From the NCBI RefSeq assembly GCF_025449215.1, contig NZ_CP104900.1, positions 1,798,001-1,862,000 of the forward strand: a stretch of DNA of 64,000 bases, read 5' to 3'. Of the stretch, positions 55,630 through 64,000 are shown in pieces; within the stretch, counting starts at the first letter, position 1, and every line of letters begins with the position of its first letter. The notes beneath the pieces were generated by a model, which saw only the letters and a list, made by a program, of their open reading frames with translations, was not told where the DNA came from and did no database searches. The DNA is from Shewanella seohaensis (lineage in GTDB: Bacteria; Pseudomonadota; Gammaproteobacteria; Enterobacterales; Shewanellaceae). A program made the position numbers and the translations under genes.

Positions 55630-55936
55630 TTTGGATTCCTGTTGTTCACTTATTCAATCACTCAAACGCCATGACTCGAATGCAATCACTTTAACACCTG
55701 AGTCAAACCATCATGCGCTTGGTTACGCATTTCCCCATCCAGTATTTTTCTGCACGGAGAGCATAAAAATGGCGGGCGCGGAGTATAGCAAAATTTTCGG
55801 TTAAAACCTGTACTTTTTAACCTTTTGGGCTTTTATGACGCAGTGTTAGTAGGTTTTGATATGGATAAAGGCGTGGGAAAGGCTGAGGAGAGCGTCTCGC
55901 ACCATTGCCTGCATCGACAATGGTGCGGTAGGCATG

Positions 55937-57505
55937 TTAACCAAAGGCGCGGCGCAGGCCGAGTGCCTTTTCGGCGTTTTGCTTGAGGTGATTGGCTGCA
56001 TCACCAATTTGATGGGTTGCCGCGAGGTTTTCGCTGCTGGTTTGGGTAATGGAGTGAATGTTGTTAGTGATTTCATGCACCACTTGACGCTGCTGATCGG
56101 CGGCCACCGCGTTTTGCTGAGCAAAGGTGTGGATCTCACTCACCTCTTGGTAAATGGTGTTGACGTTTTCGGCGGAGGTTTGAATATCGTTAGCGCACAG
56201 CTCGGCATGTTGCCGACTTTGCTCCATCTCCTTCGCCCAGGCATTTAGCATGCTGAACATCTTGTCGACGCTTTGGGAAATACTGTTGGTCGATAATTGG
56301 GTACGGCTCGACAGTGCGCGTACTTCGTCGGCTACCACCGCAAACCCACGGCCTTGCTCACCTGCGCGAGCCGCCTCAATCGCGGCGTTGAGCGCGAGCA
56401 GGTTAGTCTGTTCGGCAATCGAGTCAATCTCGCCCATGGCACTGGCCACCCGTTCGGCTTCTTTATTGAGTTGATGGGCATTATTGGCTGCATCGGCCAC
56501 GGATTTGGCTAATTGCTCAACTTTTTGGGTGTTGGCCTTCATATTGGCGCTGCTTTTCAGGCAGAGATCGTAGGCGGTGTTGATGCTGGTCGAGGTCAGT
56601 TGAGTATTTTGTGCGACCTCGGCAATGGTTGAGCTCATTTCTTCCATCGCACTGGCGAGTTGCTCAAGCTGGTTTTTCTCTTGATCTAGGCTGACATAGG
56701 TTTGTTCTGTCGTCACCACCAGCTGGTCGGCAATCGCATGTAAGTGGTGGGCCTGATCTTGGGTGCGGCCAAGCACGCCGTTCATCTTGGCTTGCAATAG
56801 GATCAATTGGAAATCGAGAATCGATGAAGTGTCGGCGCCCGAGTAGATGTAGCGACTGATCGAGTCATATTTCTCTTGCATTTCAACCAATTTGGCTGGA
56901 ATGCGGAAGGCTTCATCGTAGAAAATGGCCAGATTGAGGCTCATTAAAATCGCCCCTGCGAAAATCACACCCCAACCCCAAAAGTAACCTGCAATCAGTA
57001 ACCCTGTGGTGGCCACCACGGCTGACACAAATCGTTTTTGCATCAAACTCAGCGGCTTAGTTATGGGTTTGTTTTGCACTAATCTGCGGTATATATCCGT
57101 GGCTTTACTGACATAGGCCGCCTGCGGCTGGATACGCACCGACTGATAGCCGATGATAGTCCCATTCTCAAACAGTGGAGAGACAAAGGCATCGACCCAA
57201 TAGAAACCGCCATTCTTACAGCGGTTTTTGACTATGCCTCGCCAGGATTGGCCGGATTTCAGCTTTTCCCACATTTCTTTGAAGGCGGCGCTGGGCATAT
57301 CTGGGTGGCGCACTTTGTTGTGGGGTTGGCCGATTAGCTCTTCGGCAGTGTAACCCGATACTTCGGCAAAACGTTGATTCACATAGGTAATGATCCCACG
57401 AGTATCCGTTGTGGAAATCAATTCGTCTTGTGGTGTGAGGCGGACTTCTTGTGCGTTACTGTGGAGTTGACTGGTTTTACTGCGGCTAGGGTTACTCTGG
57501 CTCAT
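55937..57505 (-). CDS. aer: PAS-domain methyl-accepting chemotaxis protein, Aer-like
   Basis: Aer senses cellular redox through FAD bound in its PAS domain and steers aerotaxis. The 522-residue protein has an N-terminal PAS domain (about 22-130, [35 protein letters not shown]), a membrane segment pair (about 163-205), and the MCP signalling domain with [19 protein letters not shown]. It lacks a C-terminal CheR pentapeptide. The next chemoreceptor is divergent from it. Confidence 0.9.
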   Translation of the reverse strand: MSQSNPSRSKTSQLHSNAQEVRLTPQDELISTTDTRGIITYVNQRFAEVSGYTAEELIGQPHNKVRHPDMPSAAFKEMWEKLKSGQSWRGIVKNRCKNGGFYWVDAFVSPLFENGTIIGYQSVRIQPQAAYVSKATDIYRRLVQNKPITKPLSLMQKRFVSAVVATTGLLIAGYFWGWGVIFAGAILMSLNLAIFYDEAFRIPAKLVEMQEKYDSISRYIYSGADTSSILDFQLILLQAKMNGVLGRTQDQAHHLHAIADQLVVTTEQTYVSLDQEKNQLEQLASAMEEMSSTIAEVAQNTQLTSTSINTAYDLCLKSSANMKANTQKVEQLAKSVADAANNAHQLNKEAERVASAMGEIDSIAEQTNLLALNAAIEAARAGEQGRGFAVVADEVRALSSRTQLSTNSISQSVDKMFSMLNAWAKEMEQSRQHAELCANDIQTSAENVNTIYQEVSEIHTFAQQNAVAADQQRQVVHEITNNIHSITQTSSENLAATHQIGDAANHLKQNAEKALGLRRAFG

Positions 57506-58367
57506 TTAGTGTGTCCATTCAGGGCCGATACGACTTTTTGGGTAAATGTAACTGGTAAAACGGGTGCCAGCTCTCATTTGGGCCGGCTTATTATGTGATA
57601 ATGGTATCATTTTTGTGTGGTTATTGGAGAGCGGTTTTTTGCTTTATCCGCAACAAAAGTAATGTTTTATTGCTTTTATAAGGTTTTGCAAACGTTAGTG
57701 TTTTTATCTTAAAGAAAACGATTTTTTATCCTGTTTAATGGTTGATTTTGTGTTTTATCCGCTATCGATACTTGTGTGATTACCTTAAAACTTGACCTGT
57801 TACCTAAAGATTGGCCGTTAACACTTCAATCTCTTATCTTGTGGTAGCAGCATAAGGGACAAAACGGATGCTACATAGCTAAGTGCAATTGTGAACTCGA
57901 TGCTCGACATTGCCAATCCATATGCCTTCGTCTTACCTAGCAAATGGTCGTTCACATAAGAACGAACTTAAGCCATAAAATTCATGCGCTTAGTTTCTTT
58001 GAATTGCGCGAAAAGAGGTGAGCCAGAGCTAGGGCTGATACATTGAGCCGAAAACGGTCATTGAATGTTGACTGAGCAACCCTCTTCCTAACGATTCACC
58101 TCTGAGTTTAAGGGCTAATATGTTCGCTAAAAAAACAGGCCGAAACTGGCTTTCATACGAAATGATGACTATACCTATTAAATAAATTTAATAGGCTTTG
58201 AGAATAAGAATGAACTCAAATAATGAGCCAAATTATACATAATTTAATTCTATTTAAACGATAGTGTATTCAGCAAATTCATTTGGTTGTATTTATTCGT
58301 CTTGAGTTTTATTTTGGCGATTAAATGTTATTCGGTTGAAATGGTTAAGTATTCAATAGGAAATAAA
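57506..58367. other. Long AT-rich gap between two chemoreceptor genes
   Basis: The 860 bases hold no convincing gene. A palindrome TGATA-ATGG-TATCA lies at 57596-57609, and a long inverted repeat AGAGGTGA/TCACCTCT (58014-58021 and 58096-58103) encloses 74 bases with a CCG-aaaa-CGG hairpin. I see no sigma-28 promoter consensus (TAAA-N15-GCCGATAA) on either strand. The stretch could hold a structured RNA, but no known motif was recognised. Confidence 0.35.
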
Positions 58368-60236
58368 ATGAAGTTCAGTCATAAGATTGTTGCAGCATCC
58401 TCAGTACTATTGTTATTGACGGTCGCCTTATTAACGACAACCCAATATTTTACCATTCAAAAAGAAATGAAGTCGCAGCTTGAAACGAGCGTCACCGAAA
58501 TTGTCGACGGCGTTCGTAATACTGTGTCCTCAGAAATTGAAGCCCGTAAAAAAATTGCCGCTTATACCACGAGTTTAATCGAGCAAGACCTCGAGCCAGA
58601 ACACATATCGTCGGTCATTAACCTTCCTGTTGTTAAAAACACCTTTTTACTTGTCGGTTTTGGTTACGAAAAAGACGGCAGCAATATTAATAATGACCCG
58701 ACTTGGGACCCAGGATCTGGTTGGAACCCAAGAGTTCGCCCTTGGTATACGGACGCAAAACAATCTGACAAGTTGATTATTACAGCGCCTTATGCCGATT
58801 CTGCATCAGGGGAGATACTTGTCTCCATCGCTACCCCTGTCAAGGATAAAGGCACGTTTATTGGCGCTATTTTTTATGATGTTAGCCTTGCTGGTTTAGC
58901 AAAGCTTGTGAATGAAGTTGAGCTATTTAATGCGGGCTATGTATTTATTATTTCTGGCGATGGAACCACTATCGCGCATCCCGATGCAAAACGAAATGGT
59001 TTACCTATGAGTGATTTCTTACCCAATATCAAGGTGATGGAGCGTCCTCAAAAAGTCACTCTCGATGGTAAAAACTATACCCTTGGATTCTCTCGAGTAT
59101 CAGGGGAAGATTGGTATGTCGGTGTTATTTTAGATGAGGCTATTGCCTATGCTGCGGTTACAAACTTACGTAATAGTTCAATTTTTTATTCTGTGGTCGC
59201 CTTAATTATCAGTATCACAGTATTGCTGTTTTTAATAACGAGTTTAATGCGGCCATTACAGACATTAAATAATGCCATTCAAGATGTTGCTTCGGGTGAA
59301 GGTGATTTAACTAAACGCTTAAATACCAAAACTGACGCTGAGTTTTCATCTTTGGCGATTGGGTTTAATACCTTTACGAATAATTTGCAGCAATTAATTA
59401 TTGAATCTAAGTCCATTGGACAAGAAATCCATAAAAGCTCCGAAATAACCTCATTAGAGTTACAGCAATCTACGGATGCGATGAACTCACAACTACATGA
59501 ACTCGAACAGCTTGCAACCGCAATGCACGAAATGGCAACGACCTCATCCGATGTTGCCCGTAATGCTCAAGGTGCTTCTTCTGCGGCTAAAGAGGCGGAT
59601 GAGGCAACGGGGGTGGGGTCCAAAGTCGTGAGTGAAACCACCGATGCGATTAATGCCCTATCATCGAGAATCGACATGGCGGTGTCTGAAGTCAACGCAT
59701 TGGGCGCTGCAACGGATAACATTGCCACTATTTTGAAAGTGATTAATGACATTGCTGACCAAACGAACTTATTGGCCTTAAACGCGGCGATTGAAGCGGC
59801 AAGGGCGGGGGATTCTGGCCGTGGTTTTGCGGTGGTCGCCGACGAAGTTCGAACACTCGCTCAAAGGACTCAACAGTCGACAACGCAAATTCGCTCTATG
59901 ATAGAGCAGCTTCAGGCAGGCGCCCGTGCGGTGACCGATGTGATGAGTCAAAGTAAAGATAATGCCAAAGATGCCGTAATGCGTGCACAGGGCGCCAATA
60001 CGGCGTTGGATAAAATTCGTGAAGCCATCATGCAGATCAGCGATATGAATCTGCAGATTGCCTCCGCAGCCGAAGAACAAAGCTTGGTTGCTGAGGAGAT
60101 TAATAACAACACTATTAGAATTAAAGATTTATCCGTTCAGGTGTCGAATGTCGCGGTCAATGCTAGTACAGCGATGCATACGCAAACTAAGTACATCAAA
60201 GAACAAGATACGATTCTGAACAAATTCATTGTGTAG
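58368..60236 (+). CDS. Chemoreceptor with dCache domain, amino-acid-type
   Basis: The 622-residue methyl-accepting chemotaxis protein has a signal anchor (about 12-28), a periplasmic dCache domain (about 35-280), a second membrane segment (about 288-310), HAMP and the MCP hairpin [19 protein letters not shown]. The dCache has R124, W126, Y127, Y142, D144 and D171, the same spacing as the amino-acid-binding residues I recall for PctA. Amino acids are the likely ligand. ATG 58368 follows AGGAAA; the frame runs upstream without a start signal. Confidence 0.9.
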   Translation: MKFSHKIVAASSVLLLLTVALLTTTQYFTIQKEMKSQLETSVTEIVDGVRNTVSSEIEARKKIAAYTTSLIEQDLEPEHISSVINLPVVKNTFLLVGFGYEKDGSNINNDPTWDPGSGWNPRVRPWYTDAKQSDKLIITAPYADSASGEILVSIATPVKDKGTFIGAIFYDVSLAGLAKLVNEVELFNAGYVFIISGDGTTIAHPDAKRNGLPMSDFLPNIKVMERPQKVTLDGKNYTLGFSRVSGEDWYVGVILDEAIAYAAVTNLRNSSIFYSVVALIISITVLLFLITSLMRPLQTLNNAIQDVASGEGDLTKRLNTKTDAEFSSLAIGFNTFTNNLQQLIIESKSIGQEIHKSSEITSLELQQSTDAMNSQLHELEQLATAMHEMATTSSDVARNAQGASSAAKEADEATGVGSKVVSETTDAINALSSRIDMAVSEVNALGAATDNIATILKVINDIADQTNLLALNAAIEAARAGDSGRGFAVVADEVRTLAQRTQQSTTQIRSMIEQLQAGARAVTDVMSQSKDNAKDAVMRAQGANTALDKIREAIMQISDMNLQIASAAEEQSLVAEEINNNTIRIKDLSVQVSNVAVNASTAMHTQTKYIKEQDTILNKFIV

Positions 60237-60617
60237 CGTGATTGCCAATCTTTTAGCTTGCAACTAAGAGCGGCTACGACTCGCTGTGATCTGTTGGTAA
60301 GTGCTGTTTTTGAATAGTGCCGTTCTACATATGGCCGTTTTACATGGAGTCATTTCATATTAAGGACATTTAGCATAAGGACATTAATACAGTGCTATTG
60401 AATGCTTTGGCATGTTATGGATTTTCCCGTCGGCCTGACGGGTTGCACCTGAGTGTTTGACTTGGCGTTTAGCCTAAATTCAGCTGGTCATTGATGTACC
60501 TTGAAGTGAAGCATTCATGAACCCCAGAGGTTGGCAACTTCGGGTCGCTTGAGTCTATCAATCATGATTTTATCCCGTCTTCGGGACGGAAAATATGAAT
60601 ATAGGAAGGCACTCATC
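60237..60617. other. Upstream region of the porin gene
   Basis: No gene is seen. It has two sets of direct repeats, each with a 15-base period: GCCGTTCTACAT/GCCGTTTTACAT (60319-60330, 60334-60345) and TAAGGACATT twice (60361-60370, 60376-60385). A hairpin CCCGTC/GACGGG (60426-60442) has no T-run. Confidence 0.4.
60319..60385 (+). repeat. Two pairs of direct repeats with 15-base period before the porin gene
   Basis: The pairs GCCGTTYTACAT (60319, 60334) and TAAGGACATT (60361, 60376) differ in sequence but share a 15-base spacing. Regularly spaced direct repeats could be sites for a tandem-binding response regulator such as OmpR or PhoB, though neither consensus is matched. Confidence 0.45.
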
Positions 60618-61706
60618 ATGAGTAGAATCGTACAGTTACTATTAGTTAGTCTGCTTCCTGTCACTATGCAGGTTTATGCTCAAACCACGGAAGAAGCTGA
60701 ACGATTGCAACAGCTTGAGCAAAGAGTTAAGGAATTGGAGCAACAGGCAAAATCGACCCAGCAACCTAGCCCGACAATGCAGTCCTCCTTGAGTAATAGC
60801 CAGTTTTCCCTATATGGTTCATTTCGCCCCACCTTAGAATACCAAGACAAGGCGGACGACCAATGGGACATCGGTGATGCGCTTTCGCGTTTGGGCGTAA
60901 AAGCAGAAACCGAATTTGCGCCTAATTGGCGCGCCATTGCCCGCGGCGAATGGAAAATTCGTCTCGACGATAATGGGCGGTTCGGTGAGGCCCGCCTCGC
61001 CTTTGCGGGGATAGCCTCTCCCTATGGTCAGCTGACTTTTGGCCGTCAACGCCCAGTGCAATATACGTTAGTGGCTGAATATATTGATGTGTTTAATAAC
61101 GCTAATAGTCCATTTGGTTACAATCAAGAAAGTCCTTTCTTTGTTAATAATGCACTGATATACGAAGTGAAATTCCAACCTGTCACTTTTATGGCATCTG
61201 GTATTTTTGATGGTAATGCTGGTGGCAGCGGTGCAGATGCGGTGAATGTCGGTGCAGGCTTTGATAAGTATGGCGTTCATTTTGGTATCGCATATTTGCA
61301 GCAGGATACTTATACCGGCGAGGTGAAAACGGGGGAGGAGCAGCTCACAGGCGGGGTTATCTCCTATGAGTTTAATAATGGTATTTATGCCGCAGTGGGT
61401 TATCAAAATAAGGAATACAAGTTTGATATGGGTGATAACCGTACTGGCAGTACCTTTGATAGTGCGTTAGCTATCCCATTTGGCAATGCCTATAAACTGA
61501 AGCTAGGCTACTTTTGGTTTAAAGATGGGATAGAGGATAGTACGAGTCTGGATTATGACGGCTATAACCTCACCTTAGAATGGCAAGCGGCGAGCAATGT
61601 GCGCTTGCATCTAGAATGCCTGCAACAAAACAACGATGAACGTGAAGATGACACTATTTTTGCCTTAGGTGTTCGCTATGACTTTGATTTGAACTGGAAG
61701 ATTTGA
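60618..61706 (+). CDS. Outer-membrane porin with N-terminal coiled coil
   Basis: The 362-residue protein has a signal peptide (about 1-21, ending QVYAQ), a short coiled coil (about 23-45, RLQQLEQRVKELEQQAKS) and a barrel with alternating strands (FGRQRPVQYTLVAEYIDVF; LTLEWQAASNVRLHLECL) ending YDFDLNWKI. It resembles porins with an N-terminal coiled coil such as DcaP types. AGGAAGG lies 8 bases before ATG 60618, favouring it over upstream starts. Confidence 0.87.
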   Translation: MSRIVQLLLVSLLPVTMQVYAQTTEEAERLQQLEQRVKELEQQAKSTQQPSPTMQSSLSNSQFSLYGSFRPTLEYQDKADDQWDIGDALSRLGVKAETEFAPNWRAIARGEWKIRLDDNGRFGEARLAFAGIASPYGQLTFGRQRPVQYTLVAEYIDVFNNANSPFGYNQESPFFVNNALIYEVKFQPVTFMASGIFDGNAGGSGADAVNVGAGFDKYGVHFGIAYLQQDTYTGEVKTGEEQLTGGVISYEFNNGIYAAVGYQNKEYKFDMGDNRTGSTFDSALAIPFGNAYKLKLGYFWFKDGIEDSTSLDYDGYNLTLEWQAASNVRLHLECLQQNNDEREDDTIFALGVRYDFDLNWKI

Positions 61707-61812
61707 TGGTTAGTTGTTTATTCAAAATCACTAAGCAATCACGAAGCAAAGTGTGGTTAGCGCTTTGGGAAAACGTCGTATATCTAAAGATGGACATGTA
61801 AAGGCGAGTGAT

Positions 61813-61845
61813 AAGGCGTGCATTTGAATGCACGCCTTTATTTTA
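61813..61845 (+). terminator. Terminator between the porin gene and the aminopeptidase gene
   Basis: AAGGCGTGCAT/ATGCACGCCTT (61813-61823 and 61828-61838) with a 4-base loop, followed by TATTTT. Confidence 0.85.
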
Positions 61846-61854
61846 GGGCTTTGA

Positions 61855-63672
61855 TTAAATGGCTTTTGTTGCCTTTGTCAGCCACTCAAGCTCACTGCCC
61901 GACATTAATGGCGATAAGGTGTTAAACACTTTCTGATGGTAAGCATTAAACCAGTCGATTTCGCCTTGGGTTAACAGGCTCTTATCAATAAGGCGAGCAT
62001 CCATTGGGATCAGCGTTAAGGCATCGAATTCATACATTTCACGCTCTGCGCCCTTTAAGGCTTCGCAGTGTTGCACTACCACTAGGTTTTCTAAGCGGAT
62101 CCCAAAACTGTCGGCGCGGTAATAACCTGGTTCGTTGGATAACACCATACCTGGCATTAAGGCGATGGCATTGAGGTTTTTACCGATGCGCTGCGGGCCT
62201 TCGTGCACGCTGAGGAAATGACCAACGCCATGGCCTGTGCCGTGGTCGTAATCAAATCCATGTTGCCACAGATATTGACGGGCGAAGGCATCGAGTTGTT
62301 GCCCTGTGGTGCCTTTCGGATAGCGGGCCTGATCTAAGGCGATATGGCCTTTTAATACTAAGGTGACCATTTTCTTCTGTTCATCGGTCACGTTACCAAT
62401 GGCGATGGTACGGGTGACATCCGTGGTGCCGTCCAGATACTGAGCGCCAGAATCCACAAGGTAAATGCTGTCCATCGTCATCATGGCTGGCGTGCCATTG
62501 TTATGGTTGTAGTGGCACATGGCCGCATTGGCGCCAGCAGCGGAAATGGTATCGAAACTGGGCTCGCGATATTGTGGATCTTCTAGGCGGAAGCTTTCTA
62601 ACTTGTCGGCGAGGGTTGCTTCATCGTGCAGACGATGGGCAGCGACCTCGGCATCGAGCCAAGCAAGGAAACGGCTCACGGCCACACCATCGCGGATATG
62701 GCTGGCGCGCATGCCTGCTAATTCGGCGGCATTTTTCTGTGCCTTAGGCAGGGAGACCGGGTCAATTCCGGCTATTAACTTGGCGCCTGCATCGCGGGCA
62801 ATATTTTGTGCCCAAGCATTAGCAGAATTGGGATCGGCGAGCAGTTTCACGCCCTGTAAGCTTGCCAAGGTATCGGCAAGGGAAGCTTCGCTCTTAAAGC
62901 TCACACCCGCTCCAACGTGTTCCTCAATGCCCTCAGGGAGTTTGCTTAAATCGGTAAACAGTTGCATATCGCCATTGGCGTGAAGTAGCGCGCAGCCGAG
63001 CACGACAGGCAGACGCGGCACGTCATTACCACGGATATTGAGCAGCCAGCAGAAGGAGTCTAAAGCGGCGATCAGCGCGACATCGGCGCCGGCTTTTTTG
63101 ACTAGTGCGCCAATCTCGGTGCGTTTTTGCAGGCTGGTCTTGCCCGCACTCTCATTACTAAATAACGTGATAGCCGCGCTCGATGGTGCAGGTCGATTTT
63201 GCCAGTGCTTATCAATCGGATTCTGTTCGACGGCAACCAATTCAATTTGGGCTTTTGCTAACGTCGCTTTGGCGTTTTCAAACCAAGCTAAGGTGTGTAA
63301 ACGGGCATCGAAGCCTACACGTGAACCAGCGGCAAGCGTATCGCATAGCCATTCGATTTGCGGTGTGTCAGTTAGGCTTTCATAACTAAAGAGATTTGCA
63401 TCCACCTGCAGACGCACTTGTACCGTGTAACGACCATCGGTAAAGATGGCGGCTTTGTCTTTTAAGACAATGGCCATGCCCGCTGAGCCAGTAAAATCCG
63501 TTGCCCAGTACAGACGCTCGTTATGCTCAGGCACATATTCGCCTAAGTACTCGTCCGCGCGCGGGATGATAAAGGCATCTAAATTGGCACTGGTGAGTTC
63601 GCTACGAATGGCGGCAAGACGGTTAGCAATCTTATTCGGTTGTAGGGATTGTGGTGACGATGGTAACGACAT
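61855..63672 (-). CDS. Xaa-Pro aminopeptidase (M24, aminopeptidase P)
   Basis: The enzyme removes an N-terminal residue before proline. The 605-residue protein has the three-domain build of large aminopeptidase P: two creatinase N-domains (about 10-300) and a catalytic M24 domain with the metal ligands in VDSGAQYLDGTTDVTRT, HGVGHFLSVHEGP and LSNEPGYY, plus a C-terminal Peptidase_M24_C part. ATG 63672 is preferred because GGAG lies five bases upstream; an ATG at 63693 is possible. It has no signal peptide, so it is cytosolic. Confidence 0.92.
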   Translation of the reverse strand: MSLPSSPQSLQPNKIANRLAAIRSELTSANLDAFIIPRADEYLGEYVPEHNERLYWATDFTGSAGMAIVLKDKAAIFTDGRYTVQVRLQVDANLFSYESLTDTPQIEWLCDTLAAGSRVGFDARLHTLAWFENAKATLAKAQIELVAVEQNPIDKHWQNRPAPSSAAITLFSNESAGKTSLQKRTEIGALVKKAGADVALIAALDSFCWLLNIRGNDVPRLPVVLGCALLHANGDMQLFTDLSKLPEGIEEHVGAGVSFKSEASLADTLASLQGVKLLADPNSANAWAQNIARDAGAKLIAGIDPVSLPKAQKNAAELAGMRASHIRDGVAVSRFLAWLDAEVAAHRLHDEATLADKLESFRLEDPQYREPSFDTISAAGANAAMCHYNHNNGTPAMMTMDSIYLVDSGAQYLDGTTDVTRTIAIGNVTDEQKKMVTLVLKGHIALDQARYPKGTTGQQLDAFARQYLWQHGFDYDHGTGHGVGHFLSVHEGPQRIGKNLNAIALMPGMVLSNEPGYYRADSFGIRLENLVVVQHCEALKGAEREMYEFDALTLIPMDARLIDKSLLTQGEIDWFNAYHQKVFNTLSPLMSGSELEWLTKATKAI

Positions 63673-64000
63673 AGGGGCTCCAAATATTGGCATTGGCGGC
63701 TGACGTAGGCAGCCAAGATTATAATGCGTAATGCTGGCGAAAAGGATGCGAATTGGCGGCGATTATCGCAAGCTCAACGGCTAAGATGCAAGGGGATGGA
63801 ATAAAGGATTTTGTATACAATTTTGTTTTTTCGGCATCACTTTGCAGTAACAAGGGTTGTGATCTTAGACTAATTTCCAAATTGAAATGTTATCTTTATC
63901 ATTCAGTTCTTCCGACTAATTCTTACAAATTAGCTACTTAAGTTTTATTCAATCGCTAATATTTACCCATTATGCTAACATTCGCCATCTCCGCTCGGGG
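63673..64000. other. AT-rich region upstream of the aminopeptidase gene
   Basis: No gene is supported. A perfect 10-base palindrome TTGTATACAA (63811-63820) lies about 140 bases upstream of the aminopeptidase start and resembles a GntR-type operator half. A gene beyond the window edge may share this region. Confidence 0.35.

Noticed and set aside
57506..58367. GEMM (cyclic di-GMP) riboswitch or sigma-28 promoter in the chemoreceptor gap
   Set aside because: The conserved riboswitch motifs and the GCCGATAA -10 with a proper TAAA -35 were looked for and not found on a usable strand.
62519..62983. 154-codon forward frame inside the aminopeptidase gene
   Set aside because: It is antisense to the conserved M24 domain and has no start signals.

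Overview
The window is chromosomal DNA of a Shewanella species, probably close to S. oneidensis. The proteins read as gammaproteobacterial core genes, and the gene order matches what I remember of that genus: mutH/nudH-ptsP-lgt-thyA-nhaA-nhaR, rpoE-rseABC-lepA-lepB-rnc-era-recO-pdxJ-acpS, ffh, rpsP-rimM-trmD-rplS, aroF-tyrA, hcp-hcr, pheA, pepA/lptFG. This is inference from gene content; no database was searched. I see no tRNA or rRNA gene, insertion sequence, prophage or CRISPR array.

Layout. 1-2.4 kb: the 5' part of a membrane protein (probably adenylate cyclase CyaC) behind a CRP/FNR-like site, then mutH, a 690-bp intergenic region with a DnaA-box cluster in the position of E. coli DARS2, and nudH. 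2.4-10.7 kb: ptsP, a TSUP permease, lgt-thyA, nhaA with a small exported protein and nhaR, then sdhE-ygfX. 10.7-22 kb: nadB (reverse), the envelope-stress operon rpoE-rseABC with a sigma-E-like promoter, lepA-lepB-rnc-era-recO-pdxJ-acpS. 22-28.7 kb: an Mpo1-like membrane protein, corB and a CcsA-like protein (reverse), ffh, and the ribosomal/tRNA-modification operon with a structured leader. 29-38.6 kb: aroF-tyrA, the nitrosative-stress pair hcp-hcr behind an NsrR-like site, a CPA1 antiporter, and a pheA whose product carries an extra, apparently dead DAHP-synthase-like domain; pheA is preceded by a complete pheL leader peptide and attenuator. 38.7-50 kb: pepA divergent from lptF-lptG, small membrane and unknown genes, an M32 carboxypeptidase, a DsrE-like protein, the yqiJ-yqiK flotillin pair and a DJ-1/PfpI protein. 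50-64 kb is more accessory: a ribbon-helix-helix protein, a solute-binding protein, DUF2913, a periplasmic peroxiredoxin-like protein, an orphan protein behind a 13-bp tandem repeat, an RhlE-type helicase, an Aer-like receptor, a dCache amino-acid-type chemoreceptor, a porin and an aminopeptidase P.

Sequence quality. Four otherwise well-conserved genes (ptsP, ygfX, acpS, hcp) are broken by seven single-base deletions, most of them in homopolymer runs. acpS is normally essential, and every downstream frame is undecayed, so these are more likely sequencing errors than real pseudogenes.

The observations I consider most worth checking are the DARS2-like locus between mutH and nudH, the PheA fusion with a degenerate DAHP synthase domain under pheL attenuation, the rpsP leader, the CRP/FNR site before cyaC, and the orphan gene at 53.2 kb.
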